Below, one piece after another: positions 7,171 to 16,727 of a DNA stretch of 64,000 nt. The translations under genes were made by a program, and so were the position numbers. The stretch is from Polynucleobacter aenigmaticus (GTDB lineage Bacteria; Pseudomonadota; Gammaproteobacteria; Burkholderiales; Burkholderiaceae), in NCBI RefSeq assembly GCF_002206635.1, contig NZ_NGUO01000011.1:1-64000 (forward strand), in the 5' to 3' direction. How positions within the stretch are numbered: the first letter of the stretch is position 1; every line of letters starts with the position of its first letter. The notes below the pieces were generated by a model. It was given only the letters and a program-made list of their open reading frames with translations, had not been told where the DNA came from and did not search any database.

Positions 7171-10100
7171 ATGTCTGATAACAAAAATAAACCAGTCATT
7201 ATTGCTATCTCTCAAATCTCAAGCAATGTAACGAATACAGTGGCTAAGGCCGGTGATGTTATTACGGAAACATTTACATCTACTGCTTCGACTCTTGAAG
7301 TCAGGATTAATGGCAAGTCAGCAACCGTCGTGCGTGGTAGTGGTAATAACTATACTGCCGTGTACACCGTTCAGGCGGGTGACGACAATGGCACAGCTGA
7401 AGTAGTAATTAAAGCCAAAGATGCGGATGGTCAGACCGCCGAAATTTCCCAAGATGGAACGGTAACGGTCGATACCAGATCCCCCACCATTAAAGCTATT
7501 ACCGAAATCTCAAGTAATGCAACACAAACATTGGCTAAAGTCGGTGATGTGATTACGCAAACCTTTACCTCTACTGATGTAGTTACCAGCGTTACAATTA
7601 ATGGCAACGCTGCAACCGTCGTGCGTGGTAGTGGTAATAACTATACTGCCGTGTACACCGTTCAGGCGGGTGACGCCAATGGCGCAGCTAATGTAGTAAT
7701 TATTGCCCAAGATGCAGCCGGTAATACGACTACTATTACCCCAAGAGCTTCGGTAACGGTAGATGCAGATACCGTAGCGCCAATCGTAGCCATTACTTCT
7801 GCTGCTGGTTTAACTAATCAGCTCAATCAAACTATTACCGGTACGGGCCAAGCAGGTACGACTGTCACCGTATTGGATGGTGTAACTGTTTTAGGAACCG
7901 CTACAGTTGCCAATGATGGCACCTGGAGCAAAGCCGTTACTTTAGCCAATACGCAAGGCACTCATGCCATTACTGCAAGCAATGTGGATGCGGCGGGGAA
8001 TGTAGGTAGCAGTGCTACTGCGAGCTTTACGGTCGATACCGTAGCGCCAATCGTAGCCATTACTTCTGCTGCTGGTTTAACTAATCAGCTCAATCAAACT
8101 ATTACCGGTACGGGCCAAGCAGGTACGACTGTCACCGTATTGGATGGTGTAACTGTTTTAGGAACCGCTACAGTTGCCAATGATGGCACCTGGAGCAAAG
8201 CCGTTACTTTAGCCAATACGCAAGGCACTCATGCCATTACTGCAAGCAATGTGGATGCGGCGGGGAATGTAGGTAGCAGTGCTACTGCGAGCTTTACGGT
8301 CGATACCGTAGCGCCAACAGTGACGGCTATCTATGAACTTTCAAACAACTCAACACAAACCTTAGCTAAAGCTGGGGATGTTATTACTGAAAGCTTTACC
8401 GCTACTGATGCTGTGACTAGTGTCACGATTGGCGGCCAAAACGCAACTGTCGTCCATGGCAGCGGTAACAACTACACCGCTACTTACATGGTTAAAGCAG
8501 GCGATACCAACGGCCCGGCCAATGTAGTGATCAATGCGCAAGATGTGGCCGGCAATGCTTCTATATTGAATCAGGTAGGCTCAGTCACAGTCGATACCAT
8601 CACTCCTGCGGTAGCTATTACTTCTGTCGGTGGTTTTACCAATCACATTAATCACACCATCACTGGCACGGGTGAAACTGGTGCTGCCATTACAGTATTT
8701 GATGGCAATACCGTATTGGGAACCACCACGGTTGCTAGCAATGGTACATGGAGTGATACCATTACCTTTACCAATACACAGCAAGTAGCTCACACTATTA
8801 CGGCTACTAGTACAGATGCTGCAGGCAATGTAGGTACCAGCGATTCAGAAATACTCAACTTTACCGTTTTGATGGCTACAGGCAATAATCTAATGGACTA
8901 CCAGCCTGCTGGCTGGACTACCCTGACACCAAGCATTCTTAATGGCTTGGTTAGTATTACCGATGCTGCTGGCGTTGATATAACGCAATATCGTATTACG
9001 GATACCAATGCTCCCAATCACCTGAGTTGGTATGCCGATGGTTTTATTGCTGCAGGACAATCGGTAACCTTTACTGCCAGTCAACTAGCCAATGGCCACG
9101 TGATGTTCAATGGCCTGAGTGCCGGTACCGATACGCTTTCTATTCAAGCTTTTGATGGTCAGAGTTGGAGTGCGGCAGTTAGTGTTAATGCAGTAGTTCG
9201 CCCAGCCGATCTACCAATGACAATCGTGAGTAACAATATCATTGCCGCAGATGAAGGCCATGCAAATGGCGGCACCCCATTGAGCAGTTTAATTACGATT
9301 GCTGATGCAGATACTGAGCAGTATGGCGATACCGTACAAGGCCTGATGTTATTGGGCACAGGCACCAATGGAGGCTACTTTACAGTTAATGGTCACAAAG
9401 AGACCAACAACACTATTATTAAGGTAGCTGCGGCCGATGTGGCCAGTGTGAAGTACTACTCAGGCACCAATAGCGCGAGTGAGCAGCTCTATGTAGCGGC
9501 CTATGATGGTTACCAATGGGACAATTGGTATGCTTGGAATCAAGCTAGTGGCCATGCCCACAATACTGCTCCACTCGTTACCGCTACGGGCAATAGCCTA
9601 TCTGACTACCAGCCTGCAGGTTGGACTGCTTTGTCCACGAGCGCCTTTAATGATCTCGTAAGCGTGAGTGATGCTAATGGCGATGCGATTACCCAATATC
9701 GTATTACTGATACAAGCGCTACCAGTCATCTAAGTTTGTATGTCAATGGTGTTGTTGCTGCAGGACAAACGGCCACCTTTACCGCGAGCGATCTGGCTAA
9801 TGGTTGGGTCATGTTCAAGGGTCTGAGTGCTGGTACGGATACCTTATCCATCCAAGCCTTTGATGGTCAAGACTGGAGTGATGCTGTTACGGTTAATGCA
9901 GTCGTTCGTCCAGCTGAGCAGCCCATCACTATTGCCGATAACCATGCTATTGCAGCTTATGAAGATCACGCTAGTGGAGGTACTGCATTAAGTTCATTAG
10001 TCAATATTAGCGGTGGCGCTGTTCAAGGCCTGATGCTATTAGATACTGGTGCCAATGGCGGCTACTTTATGGTTAACGGCGTGCAGCAGGCAGCCAATGC

Positions 10101-10617
10101 GATCATCAATGTGGGTGCTGCTGATGTCGCTAGTGTGAAGTACTATTCTGGCCCTAATGGCAGCAGTGAGCAGCTTTATGTTGCAGCCAACAATGGTTAC
10201 CAATGGAACAATTGGCATGCTTGGAATCAGGGCAGTGGGCATGAAAATATCCTCAGTTTGTTAACCGATATGAGCACTCCTACAATGCTGAATGGTGTGG
10301 GTAATACCACTACGGGATCCATCCCTACGCTAGCGAACTTTTTTGAAGGTACTAGCCCACGGATTAATCTGGACTCTAAAGCCTTTAGCGCATTACTGGG
10401 AGATATCAACGGCAATGTGCAGGCCGATCAGTTTGCTTCGGGATCAGGGTCAGCAGCGGTCAAAGCGCTCTTAAGCGGTACCGTGCATCTTGCATATGAC
10501 ACCAGCGATGGTGCGCTGTATTACGAAGCCTCCGCTGCAAGCACCCCAATTGAAATTGCCATCATTGGTCAGGGAGCGAGCCATAACCTGCATGCTGCTG
10601 ATTTGCATTTAGTCTAG
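7171..10617 (+). CDS. Large repeat-containing secreted protein, probable type I secretion substrate (Ig-like adhesin)
   Basis: A 1148-residue extracellular protein with no N-terminal signal peptide. It is built from repeats: type A Ig-like modules of about 95 residues (about 8-103, 104-199, 378-474; SSNATQTLAKVGDVIT, RGSGNNYTA), type B bacterial Ig-like modules of 89-94 residues (200-288, 289-377, 475-568; TITGTGQAGTTVTVLDG, GTHAITASNVDAAGN), and two modules of about 220-235 residues (570-804, 805-1022; DYQPAGW, FDGQSWSAAVSVNAVVRPA, YDGYQWDNWYAWN). The C-terminus (AYDTSDGALYYEAS, IAIIGQGASHNLHAADLHLV) matches the tail of RTX-type type I substrates, where the uncleaved export signal lies. No calcium-binding RTX nonapeptides are visible. 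The exporter genes lie 2-6 kb upstream. A role in adhesion or matrix is inferred from the architecture. Confidence 0.85.
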   Translation: MSDNKNKPVIIAISQISSNVTNTVAKAGDVITETFTSTASTLEVRINGKSATVVRGSGNNYTAVYTVQAGDDNGTAEVVIKAKDADGQTAEISQDGTVTVDTRSPTIKAITEISSNATQTLAKVGDVITQTFTSTDVVTSVTINGNAATVVRGSGNNYTAVYTVQAGDANGAANVVIIAQDAAGNTTTITPRASVTVDADTVAPIVAITSAAGLTNQLNQTITGTGQAGTTVTVLDGVTVLGTATVANDGTWSKAVTLANTQGTHAITASNVDAAGNVGSSATASFTVDTVAPIVAITSAAGLTNQLNQTITGTGQAGTTVTVLDGVTVLGTATVANDGTWSKAVTLANTQGTHAITASNVDAAGNVGSSATASFTVDTVAPTVTAIYELSNNSTQTLAKAGDVITESFTATDAVTSVTIGGQNATVVHGSGNNYTATYMVKAGDTNGPANVVINAQDVAGNASILNQVGSVTVDTITPAVAITSVGGFTNHINHTITGTGETGAAITVFDGNTVLGTTTVASNGTWSDTITFTNTQQVAHTITATSTDAAGNVGTSDSEILNFTVLMATGNNLMDYQPAGWTTLTPSILNGLVSITDAAGVDITQYRITDTNAPNHLSWYADGFIAAGQSVTFTASQLANGHVMFNGLSAGTDTLSIQAFDGQSWSAAVSVNAVVRPADLPMTIVSNNIIAADEGHANGGTPLSSLITIADADTEQYGDTVQGLMLLGTGTNGGYFTVNGHKETNNTIIKVAAADVASVKYYSGTNSASEQLYVAAYDGYQWDNWYAWNQASGHAHNTAPLVTATGNSLSDYQPAGWTALSTSAFNDLVSVSDANGDAITQYRITDTSATSHLSLYVNGVVAAGQTATFTASDLANGWVMFKGLSAGTDTLSIQAFDGQDWSDAVTVNAVVRPAEQPITIADNHAIAAYEDHASGGTALSSLVNISGGAVQGLMLLDTGANGGYFMVNGVQQAANAIINVGAADVASVKYYSGPNGSSEQLYVAANNGYQWNNWHAWNQGSGHENILSLLTDMSTPTMLNGVGNTTTGSIPTLANFFEGTSPRINLDSKAFSALLGDINGNVQADQFASGSGSAAVKALLSGTVHLAYDTSDGALYYEASAASTPIEIAIIGQGASHNLHAADLHLV
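7768..8301 (+). repeat. Perfect tandem duplication of a 267-bp Ig-like module
   Basis: Two head-to-tail copies of 267 bp (7768-8034 and 8035-8301) are identical base for base as far as I can align them; each encodes 89 residues of the type B Ig-like module. The third module of the same type (from about 8596) is clearly diverged, so this duplication is recent or kept identical by recombination. Copy number may vary between strains and could be collapsed or expanded by assembly. Confidence 0.95.
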
Positions 10618-10649
10618 ATCTTTGAAGGGCGCATCTCAATAGTTTAAAT

Positions 10650-11759
10650 TCAGAATGACCCCTTCAGTATTTTTTCATCATGATTTCGGTCCATTTCGAG
10701 TACTCGTTCAGGTATTTCCCAGATGATGAGTTTGGGCGGGGTATCTTTAAAGGCTGGACTAGTGAAGTAGGCTGTTGCTGCACCTGAAAAATCACCGCCA
10801 TCAAGAGCAAAATTTCCTATTTTGGCATCTAATTGCATCTCTAAATACGGAATAAATTCCGAAGTTCTGGAGAAGGATGTTCCAATTAAGGCAATGTTGG
10901 GCAAGTTAGCATCCCCAAATAAATCATCCATACTTTTTGACTTTTCATTAGAGGGTATAGGTACAGATTTAAAGCTATTATATCTAGCCGACTCTGGCGC
11001 TGGCTGCAGACGCGTTGGTAACCAATCAATTCCCGCTAATTTCACTAAATCACCAGGTCGTATTTTGTCGACTTGAGCAACAATCTGGGTGGATTGCGCT
11101 GGGGAGGGCGTAATTTTGAGGGATTGAATGCTTTTAGCGACAGCCTTTGCGGCAATTTCTGCGCCTGGTTCGGACCAATGTGTATCTGTGCGCAAAAAGG
11201 GTGTGATACCACCCTGTTTGGCGCTATTAAGGGCACCCGTTAAATTAATGACATGAATTTCATTGTGAGTAAGTTGTTTTTCAAAATCATTCACTCTAGT
11301 TGAAAATACTGTGGCGCGATATTGCGAGCCTAAATACTCTGATTCAATGCGCGACTTGTCAGGCACCAGAACAATCAGCAGTTCAATTCCCTGGTTGGCT
11401 AGTTGATGTCCAACTTCAATTATCTCTTTAACCCTCGATTCTGCATTTAGTACTCGGCCCTGGTGTACTACTAGTTCATCATTTAAAAATAGCCAGTCGT
11501 TTTTCCCTTCTCGAACTCGTGGCCCTAAATCACGTGTAACAAGCCAACTTAAGCCACGCTCAAACTTCGCTGCATTATCTGGAAAAGGAGCATTTGCTAA
11601 GGACTTTGCAATTCCAGAAGAAACATCTCCATTGAGAAATGTAGACCAGGATATCTCTTTAGGAATTAAATTGAGGTTTTGACTAACCAGTGCATAGCCA
11701 GTGGTGACGATACCTCCAATCAGAAAGAGAGAAAAGCAAATTCCAGCAAATGGACTCGT
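10650..11759 (-). pseudogene. Second WssI/AlgJ-like O-acetylation protein, 5' end removed by an IS element
   Basis: An open frame of about 370 codons, closely similar along its length to the intact WssI-like gene at 14110-15288. It retains the same membrane-anchor remnant (SPFAGICFSLFLIGG), the DTHW motif (RTDTHWSEPGAEI), the GTSFS motif (ALIGTSFSRTSEF) and the end (WEIPERVLEMDRN). The first 20-odd codons, including the start, are missing because the frame runs straight into the terminal repeat of the IS at 11759. Both catalytic motifs survive, so only translation start and membrane insertion are lost. An internal GTG near 11366 would give only a fragment. It was the last gene of the acetylation cluster and a duplicate of its neighbour. 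Confidence 0.85.
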
Positions 11760-11780
11760 GCTTCGGTAATCCCCCCATTT

Positions 11781-12605
11781 TTAACTAGGCATAAAAGTAG
11801 AAGCTGGTACTGCAAGTGCTAGTTTTTGCTTTGGTGTAATTCCACCTAAGCCCATGTTCGGTCTTTCATGATTGTATGTCCACATCCAATCGGTAGCAAA
11901 GTCTTGAACTTCATCAATCGATTCAAAGAGGTATTGATTAAGCCAATCGTAGCGTACGGTACGGTTGTATCTTTCAATGTATGCATTTTGTTGTGGCTTA
12001 CCAGGTTGGATATAAGTTATCTCTATTTGATGTTTCGCAGCCCACTGCATGAGCACGCTACCCACTAGTTCCGGCCCATTATCGCAACGTATTCTTAAAG
12101 GCTTGCCACGCCACTCAATGACTTGATCTAGTGAGCGAACCACCCTGGCTGCTGGCATGGAAAAATCAATGTCGATGGCCAAAGCTTCCCGATTAAAGTC
12201 ATCAATCACATTAAACAAGCGGATAGACCTGTCATCGTGCAACTGGTCATGCATAAAATCAATGGACCATGTGTCATTAATATCTTCAGGCACTGCCAAT
12301 GGCACAGGCTTCTCGCGAACCAAGCGTTTATGGGGCTTGATCCGAAGGTTTAACTCTAACTCCCGATAGATGCGATAGACCCGCTTATGGTTCCAGGTAA
12401 AGCCTTTGACGTTACGCAAGTACAAAAAGCAAAGCCCAAAACCCCAGTTCCTTTGATTTTGGGTGAGGCGCACCAGCCAATCAGCAATGAGGGCATTGTC
12501 AGTCGATAGCTTCGGGTGATAGCGATAGCAAGTCTGACTAATGACAAAGGTATCGCAAGCTAAACGGATACTCATTCGCCCACTTTGAACTTGTTGGCTG
12601 GCCAT
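11781..12605 (-). CDS. IS3-family transposase OrfB (DDE integrase)
   Basis: The 274-residue catalytic subunit. The N-terminal HTH_21-type region ([18 protein letters not shown]) is followed by the integrase core with all three catalytic acids visible: Asp in WSIDFMH, Asp in RCDNGPE, and Glu in [10 protein letters not shown]. The frame extends upstream of its first ATG as [16 protein letters not shown] without a start, which indicates that the product is made as an OrfAB fusion by -1 frameshifting on the A7 tract at 12633-12639 (AAAAAAAG) at the end of orfA. Apparently functional. Confidence 0.93.
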   Translation of the reverse strand: MASQQVQSGRMSIRLACDTFVISQTCYRYHPKLSTDNALIADWLVRLTQNQRNWGFGLCFLYLRNVKGFTWNHKRVYRIYRELELNLRIKPHKRLVREKPVPLAVPEDINDTWSIDFMHDQLHDDRSIRLFNVIDDFNREALAIDIDFSMPAARVVRSLDQVIEWRGKPLRIRCDNGPELVGSVLMQWAAKHQIEITYIQPGKPQQNAYIERYNRTVRYDWLNQYLFESIDEVQDFATDWMWTYNHERPNMGLGGITPKQKLALAVPASTFMPS

Positions 12606-12628
12606 CTCGCGCCTACCAGATGGCCGAG

Positions 12629-12892
12629 TTACTTTTTTTGTAAGACTTCTTTAAGGACATCAGCTTGGAGCTGAACCTCCGCATACATCTTCTTTAATCG
12701 AGCGTTCTCTAGCTCAAGCTCTTTGACGCGAGACATTAGTGAGGCATCCATACCGCCATACTTGGCGCGCCACTTATAAAAGCTAGCGATGCTAATGCCG
12801 TGTTCACGGCATAGCTCTGGGGCTGGCATGCCAGCTTCGGCTTGCTTAAGGATGGCCATGATTTGGCTATCGGTAAAACGGGAGGTTTTCAT
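12629..12892 (-). CDS. IS3-family transposase OrfA
   Basis: An 87-residue helix-turn-helix protein of the HTH_8/IS3 OrfA family. It begins [21 protein letters not shown], with the recognition region [20 protein letters not shown], and ends in a leucine-zipper-like helix ([21 protein letters not shown]). The last codons lie on an A7G slippery sequence which lets ribosomes move into the -1 frame of orfB. It binds the terminal repeats. Complete. Confidence 0.93.
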   Translation of the reverse strand: MKTSRFTDSQIMAILKQAEAGMPAPELCREHGISIASFYKWRAKYGGMDASLMSRVKELELENARLKKMYAEVQLQADVLKEVLQKK

Positions 12893-12970
12893 AGAATTTC
12901 TTTTAAATCAAACAACTTAGAAATTCTACTTTTAAGTCACATTAAGGGGTGGGGGTATTACCGAATAAGC

Positions 12971-13273
12971 CCCCTTAAATTAATATTTCTATTCTATTAC
13001 AACATTACCCCATCAAAACGTTTAAGTAAATTATTTTTTATATACCTCAAATAGATTAAGTAATTTTTTCATTTTTTTTAGCCTATTTGCGTTATCTGGA
13101 TATCTCTACCAATACTAATGATTTAATTTGAAGAAATAGGTTTGTGTTTATAAGATATCAAACATATAAATGCTTTGTAAAATAAGGCCACAATCCAGAT
13201 CTATTATTAACAATCACCCTGTTGATTGTTCGACCGTAGACGATCTGCGCTAGTAAAAGTCAATTAAAACCTA
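12971..13273. other. AT-rich spacer between IS element and esterase gene, with a weak hairpin
   Basis: About 300 very AT-rich bases without a convincing gene. An 8-bp stem (AACAATCA at 13209-13216 with TGATTGTT at 13223-13230) lies 45 bases past the stop of the minus-strand esterase gene and could act as a terminator, but no U-run follows it. I looked here for the missing 5' codons of the truncated WssI-like gene and found none, so the IS insertion was accompanied by loss or rearrangement of flanking DNA. Confidence 0.5.
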
Positions 13274-14113
13274 TTATTTTGAATACTTTAAGAACGCTTC
13301 ATAATAAGATTTAGCGATTTTTAATTGTCCAGATCCCATTAAATGACATTCATCAGGAGTTCTGTCTTCGCTGTCTAGAAGTTTGTCAGAGTTAACTCCA
13401 AGAAATATCTTTTTATTATCAATCAATAAGTTCTGTGCTGTTGAAATGGGATTATTGTCAATCCAATTTGGACCACATTTGCTTGATATAGATATGAATA
13501 TCGGAGCGCGAATCTTTTTCGATAGCAACGCATTATAGAGCGAATAAAAAGAATTGATATAAGCTGTAGTAGTTGTATTTTCTAGATAGTCGCTCTCACC
13601 TTGTTGCCAGATAATTTGGGTAATTTTATAAGTACTACTGAGTTGATCTATTGTTTTAGAGACCATTGTATGGAGATCTCCTTTTGCTTGCCACCGATTA
13701 ATGGCAGTGCCGCCAATCCCAGTTGAAATAACAATGACGGTTTTGTATTTCTTAGATGCAATTAATAAGTCAGCAAGTGCGGTTATAAATTCACCATTCT
13801 CTCCTGTTGCCCCTAAGAGTGGAGAATTGGAGGCATAGCATTTTCCGTTAAAGTAATTAATCGCCGATTGGGGATATTTTGTACTGAACTTCTCTGATGA
13901 CTCATTTGTAGAAAGTGATTGCCCCATCACTAAAATTACAGCAGTAGATTTATTTTGAATAGGACATACTACCTCCACCTTTCCATTGATAGAGGTAAGC
14001 CTACCAAAGGAGTCGAACTCTGCAGCAGTGGCGGGTAAGCTAAAAATCGATAAAGAAATTAAAACTAAGAGTAGGCCCCTATTCAAAATCGCTCGGCTAT
14101 TTTGATTATTCAA
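13274..14113 (-). CDS. Secreted SASA-family carbohydrate esterase (sialate O-acetylesterase-like)
   Basis: A 279-residue protein with an N-terminal signal peptide (about residues 12-31, LLLVLISLSIFSLPATAAE) and the SGNH-type fold of the SASA/DUF303 carbohydrate esterases. The motifs are VMGQS (nucleophile Ser), GIGGTAINRW, WQQGESDY and DECHLM (catalytic Asp and His). Such enzymes remove acetyl groups from sugars. Its start overlaps the stop of the WssI-like gene by four bases, so it is a translationally coupled member of the cellulose acetylation cluster. This suggests trimming or recycling of acetyl groups on periplasmic cellulose. That role is inferred; Pseudomonas wss has no obvious equivalent. 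Confidence 0.82.
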   Translation of the reverse strand: MNNQNSRAILNRGLLLVLISLSIFSLPATAAEFDSFGRLTSINGKVEVVCPIQNKSTAVILVMGQSLSTNESSEKFSTKYPQSAINYFNGKCYASNSPLLGATGENGEFITALADLLIASKKYKTVIVISTGIGGTAINRWQAKGDLHTMVSKTIDQLSSTYKITQIIWQQGESDYLENTTTTAYINSFYSLYNALLSKKIRAPIFISISSKCGPNWIDNNPISTAQNLLIDNKKIFLGVNSDKLLDSEDRTPDECHLMGSGQLKIAKSYYEAFLKYSK

Positions 14114-15288
14114 GTCGGCGCGGATCCTTGTAGTATTTTCATATCATTAGTACGGTCCATTTCAATGACGCGCTCTGGTATTTCCCAAATAAGAAGTTTA
14201 GGGGGGGTACTCTTAAATGCTGGGCTATTGAAGTAGGCTCTTGCCGCACCTGAAAAATCTCCTCCATCAAGAGCAAAATTTCCTATCTGGGTATTTAACT
14301 GCATTTCTAAATAAGGGATGAATTGCGAGGTTCTAGAAAACGATGTCCCAATCAAGGCAATATTCGGTAAGTTGTTATCTCCAAATAAGTCATTTGCTGC
14401 TATTGGAGTTTTACCAGATGACATGGGCATGGATTTGAAAGTACTTATTTTTGCCGCCTCTGGCATGGGTTGAAGACTTTTAGGTAGCCAATCAATTCCG
14501 GCTAATTTGACTAAGTCGCCAGGACGGGTTTCATTCGCTTCACTTGTAATCCGGGTTATTTGTGCCGGAGATGGTGTGAATTTAAACAATTGAACTTTTT
14601 GAGCTACTGCTTTTGCAGCCACTTCAGCTCCCTGCTCATTCCAATGGGTATCAGTGCGCAAAAAGGGTGTGCCACCGTCTTGTTTGGCTTGATTGAGCCC
14701 ATCGGTTAAATTAATGACATTAATTTTATTGAGGCTCAGTTTTTTTTCAAAATCTGCCACTCTAGTAGTAAAAACTGTCGCTCGATGTTGTGATCCTAAA
14801 AACTCATGCTCAATACGAGACTTATCAGGCACTAGTACGACGAGGAGTTCAATTCCTTGACTGGCTAGTTGATGTTCAACATCGATAATCTCCTTAGCCC
14901 GTAAATCGGAGTTGGATAATCGATTTGGGTGAATAACTAATTCATCATTTAAAAATAGCCAGTCATTTTTTCCTTCGCGAACCCGGGGCCCTAAATCGCG
15001 TGCAACAATCCAACTAAAGCCACGCTCAAACTTTGCTGCATTATCCGGAAATGGGGCATTTGCTAAAGACTTTGAAATTCCAGAGGAAACGTCACCATTG
15101 AGAAAGGTAGACCATGATATTTCTTTAGGGAATAAATTCAGGTTTTGACTAATCACAGCATAGCTAGTAGTAGCAATGCCGCCAACTAAAAATAGAGCAA
15201 AGCAAATTCCAGCAAGTGGGCTTGTTAATCTATCAAGATGATTAACTGGTCTTGGCTCTGATTCGGGATGTTGAGATTTTTTTTTCAT
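14110..15288 (-). CDS. WssI/AlgJ-like cellulose O-acetylation protein
   Basis: A 392-residue member of the AlgX/AlgJ/WssI SGNH-like family, which moves acetyl groups onto exopolysaccharide in the periplasm. The start chosen is the ATG at 15288 (MKKKSQHPESEPRP), which overlaps the stop of the upstream MBOAT gene as TAATG; an earlier start would lie inside that gene. A signal anchor follows (about residues 25-48, PLAGICFALFLVGGIATTSY). Catalytic motifs are DTHW (RTDTHWNEQGAEV) and GTSFS (ALIGTSFSRTSQF). It ends WEIPERVIEMDRTND. A second, 5'-truncated copy lies downstream. Confidence 0.87.
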   Translation of the reverse strand: MKKKSQHPESEPRPVNHLDRLTSPLAGICFALFLVGGIATTSYAVISQNLNLFPKEISWSTFLNGDVSSGISKSLANAPFPDNAAKFERGFSWIVARDLGPRVREGKNDWLFLNDELVIHPNRLSNSDLRAKEIIDVEHQLASQGIELLVVLVPDKSRIEHEFLGSQHRATVFTTRVADFEKKLSLNKINVINLTDGLNQAKQDGGTPFLRTDTHWNEQGAEVAAKAVAQKVQLFKFTPSPAQITRITSEANETRPGDLVKLAGIDWLPKSLQPMPEAAKISTFKSMPMSSGKTPIAANDLFGDNNLPNIALIGTSFSRTSQFIPYLEMQLNTQIGNFALDGGDFSGAARAYFNSPAFKSTPPKLLIWEIPERVIEMDRTNDMKILQGSAPT

Positions 15289-16703
15289 TAGAACTGAAAA
15301 TAGAGAAAGGGAACGGCTCCACGACTTGCAATGAGAGCAAAAGATAGCAGGAAGCCTAATACTGGCCATGCAGCCCCAGATACAATCACTAACGGGTTGA
15401 TATGGCGATTCACATAAGGGATTAGTAATGGCGCAAGAATGCAAGTAACCCCCAGGAATGCAGCCAGCCAATGTACAGGCCTGATTAAATTGAGCATAGC
15501 GTCACTCAGATTAAAGTAATCAAATCCGTTCATGCCTAATTGGCTAGCATACATACGCAGTGCGTCATCAAATGAATGGGCTCGGAAAATAGTCCATGCC
15601 AAAAAGACAAATAATAGGGTTAGTATTCTTGAAATGGTAATTGAGGGTTGTGGTAAGCCAGTATGTGGCCATATTCTTGCGGTGCAAAGGGCGATGCCAT
15701 GGGCAACTCCCCAAATTAAAAAATTCCAACTATCTCCGCCATGCCACAGACCTGCAATCGACATAGTCAATAAGAGATTGATATATGTATGTACCTCCCC
15801 CCCTCGATTTCCACCTAAGGGAATGTATAAGTAATCTCGCAACCAAGTTGATAAGGAAATATGCCAGCGGCGCCAAAAATCTTGAATGCTATTGGAGAGA
15901 TAAGGATGATTAAAGTTTTCTGGGAAACGAAAACCCAACATCATGCCAAGGCCTATTGCCATTACGCTATAGCCTGCAAAATCAAAAAATAACTGCAAGC
16001 TATAAGCAAGACAACCAATCCAAGCATCTGAAAAACTAGGGTTTTGCAATGAAAAAGCGAGATCAACCACTGGTGCTAAGGTATCAGCAATCAGCACCTT
16101 CATACTCATGCCAATCATAAAACGACGAGAGCCGAGACAAAATTGAGACCAATCAAAGGGTCGAGAGATCAGCTCTTTTTTAACCCAGTCATAACGAATG
16201 ATTGGGCCAGCAATTAAGTGAACAAACATGGATTGGTATGCAGCAAAACTAACAAAACTATGATCTACCGGAACTGTTCGTCTATATACGTCAATTAAAT
16301 AAGAAATCGACTGAAGGACAATAAATGAAAGGCCAATCGGAAGAATAATCTTCTCCCAGGCAATACTTAAAGTGCTAACACCGCCCAAAGCATAGTTAAC
16401 AGTCTGAACTGCAATATTAGAGTATTTAAACCAGCATAAAATACATATGCTAATGCCGATAAATAAGGCTAATGTCCAACCGCGCGCTTTCTCGGTGGAT
16501 GTGCGCCCAATAGCTAAACCACCAACCCAACCCATTACTGCTAGGAACATAAACAATACTAGATAAATAGGGCTCCACCAACCATAAAAAATCCAGCTGC
16601 AGACAAGCAAAATGCTATTGCGACGCGATGCCCCTCCAAATCCATACAACATAAAGAAGAGAGGTAGAAAAAGGGTGAGAAACTCTAGAGAGGCGAAGAC
16701 CAA
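15288..16703 (-). CDS. MBOAT-family membrane O-acetyltransferase (WssH/AlgI-like)
   Basis: A 471-residue polytopic membrane protein. It carries the AlgI/WssH signatures FWRRWHISLSTWLRDYLYIPLGGN (about residues 270-295) and GLWHGGDSWNFLIWGVAHG (about 318-336), whose His is the conserved MBOAT residue. It passes acetyl groups from a cytoplasmic donor across the inner membrane to the periplasmic acetylation proteins. About ten hydrophobic segments are visible, beginning at the N-terminus (FLTLFLPLFFMLYGFGG). It sits between the AlgF-like and the WssI-like genes, the same order as wssG-wssH-wssI in Pseudomonas fluorescens. The upstream gap of 24 bases and the one-base overlap with the next gene fit an operon. 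Confidence 0.92.
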   Translation of the reverse strand: MVFASLEFLTLFLPLFFMLYGFGGASRRNSILLVCSWIFYGWWSPIYLVLFMFLAVMGWVGGLAIGRTSTEKARGWTLALFIGISICILCWFKYSNIAVQTVNYALGGVSTLSIAWEKIILPIGLSFIVLQSISYLIDVYRRTVPVDHSFVSFAAYQSMFVHLIAGPIIRYDWVKKELISRPFDWSQFCLGSRRFMIGMSMKVLIADTLAPVVDLAFSLQNPSFSDAWIGCLAYSLQLFFDFAGYSVMAIGLGMMLGFRFPENFNHPYLSNSIQDFWRRWHISLSTWLRDYLYIPLGGNRGGEVHTYINLLLTMSIAGLWHGGDSWNFLIWGVAHGIALCTARIWPHTGLPQPSITISRILTLLFVFLAWTIFRAHSFDDALRMYASQLGMNGFDYFNLSDAMLNLIRPVHWLAAFLGVTCILAPLLIPYVNRHINPLVIVSGAAWPVLGFLLSFALIASRGAVPFLYFQF

Positions 16704-16727
16704 TTCAGTTAGCTTTCAGCAAATAAA

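Larger units (their letters stand above)
11759..12970 (-). mobile_element. IS3-family insertion sequence, apparently intact
   Basis: The element holds a complete orfA/orfB pair. Its ends are imperfect inverted repeats: one reads CTTCGGTAATCCCCCCATTT at 11761, the other, read on the opposite strand from about 12970, reads TTCGGTAATACCCCCACCCC. Both then reach a shared TAAAAGTAGAA. The left boundary is fixed by comparison with the paralogous wssI-like gene, whose similarity stops at about 11759. The right boundary is approximate. I could not identify a target duplication. Confidence 0.85.

Noticed and set aside
7171..10617. Repeats in the adhesin gene considered as a CRISPR array or satellite DNA
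   Set aside because: The period is 267 bp or more, stays in one long frame and encodes Ig-like modules.
14110..15471. A longer start for the intact WssI-like protein at 15471
   Set aside because: The extra 61 residues lie inside the MBOAT gene and do not resemble the family. The ATG at 15288 overlaps the upstream stop in the normal TAATG way.
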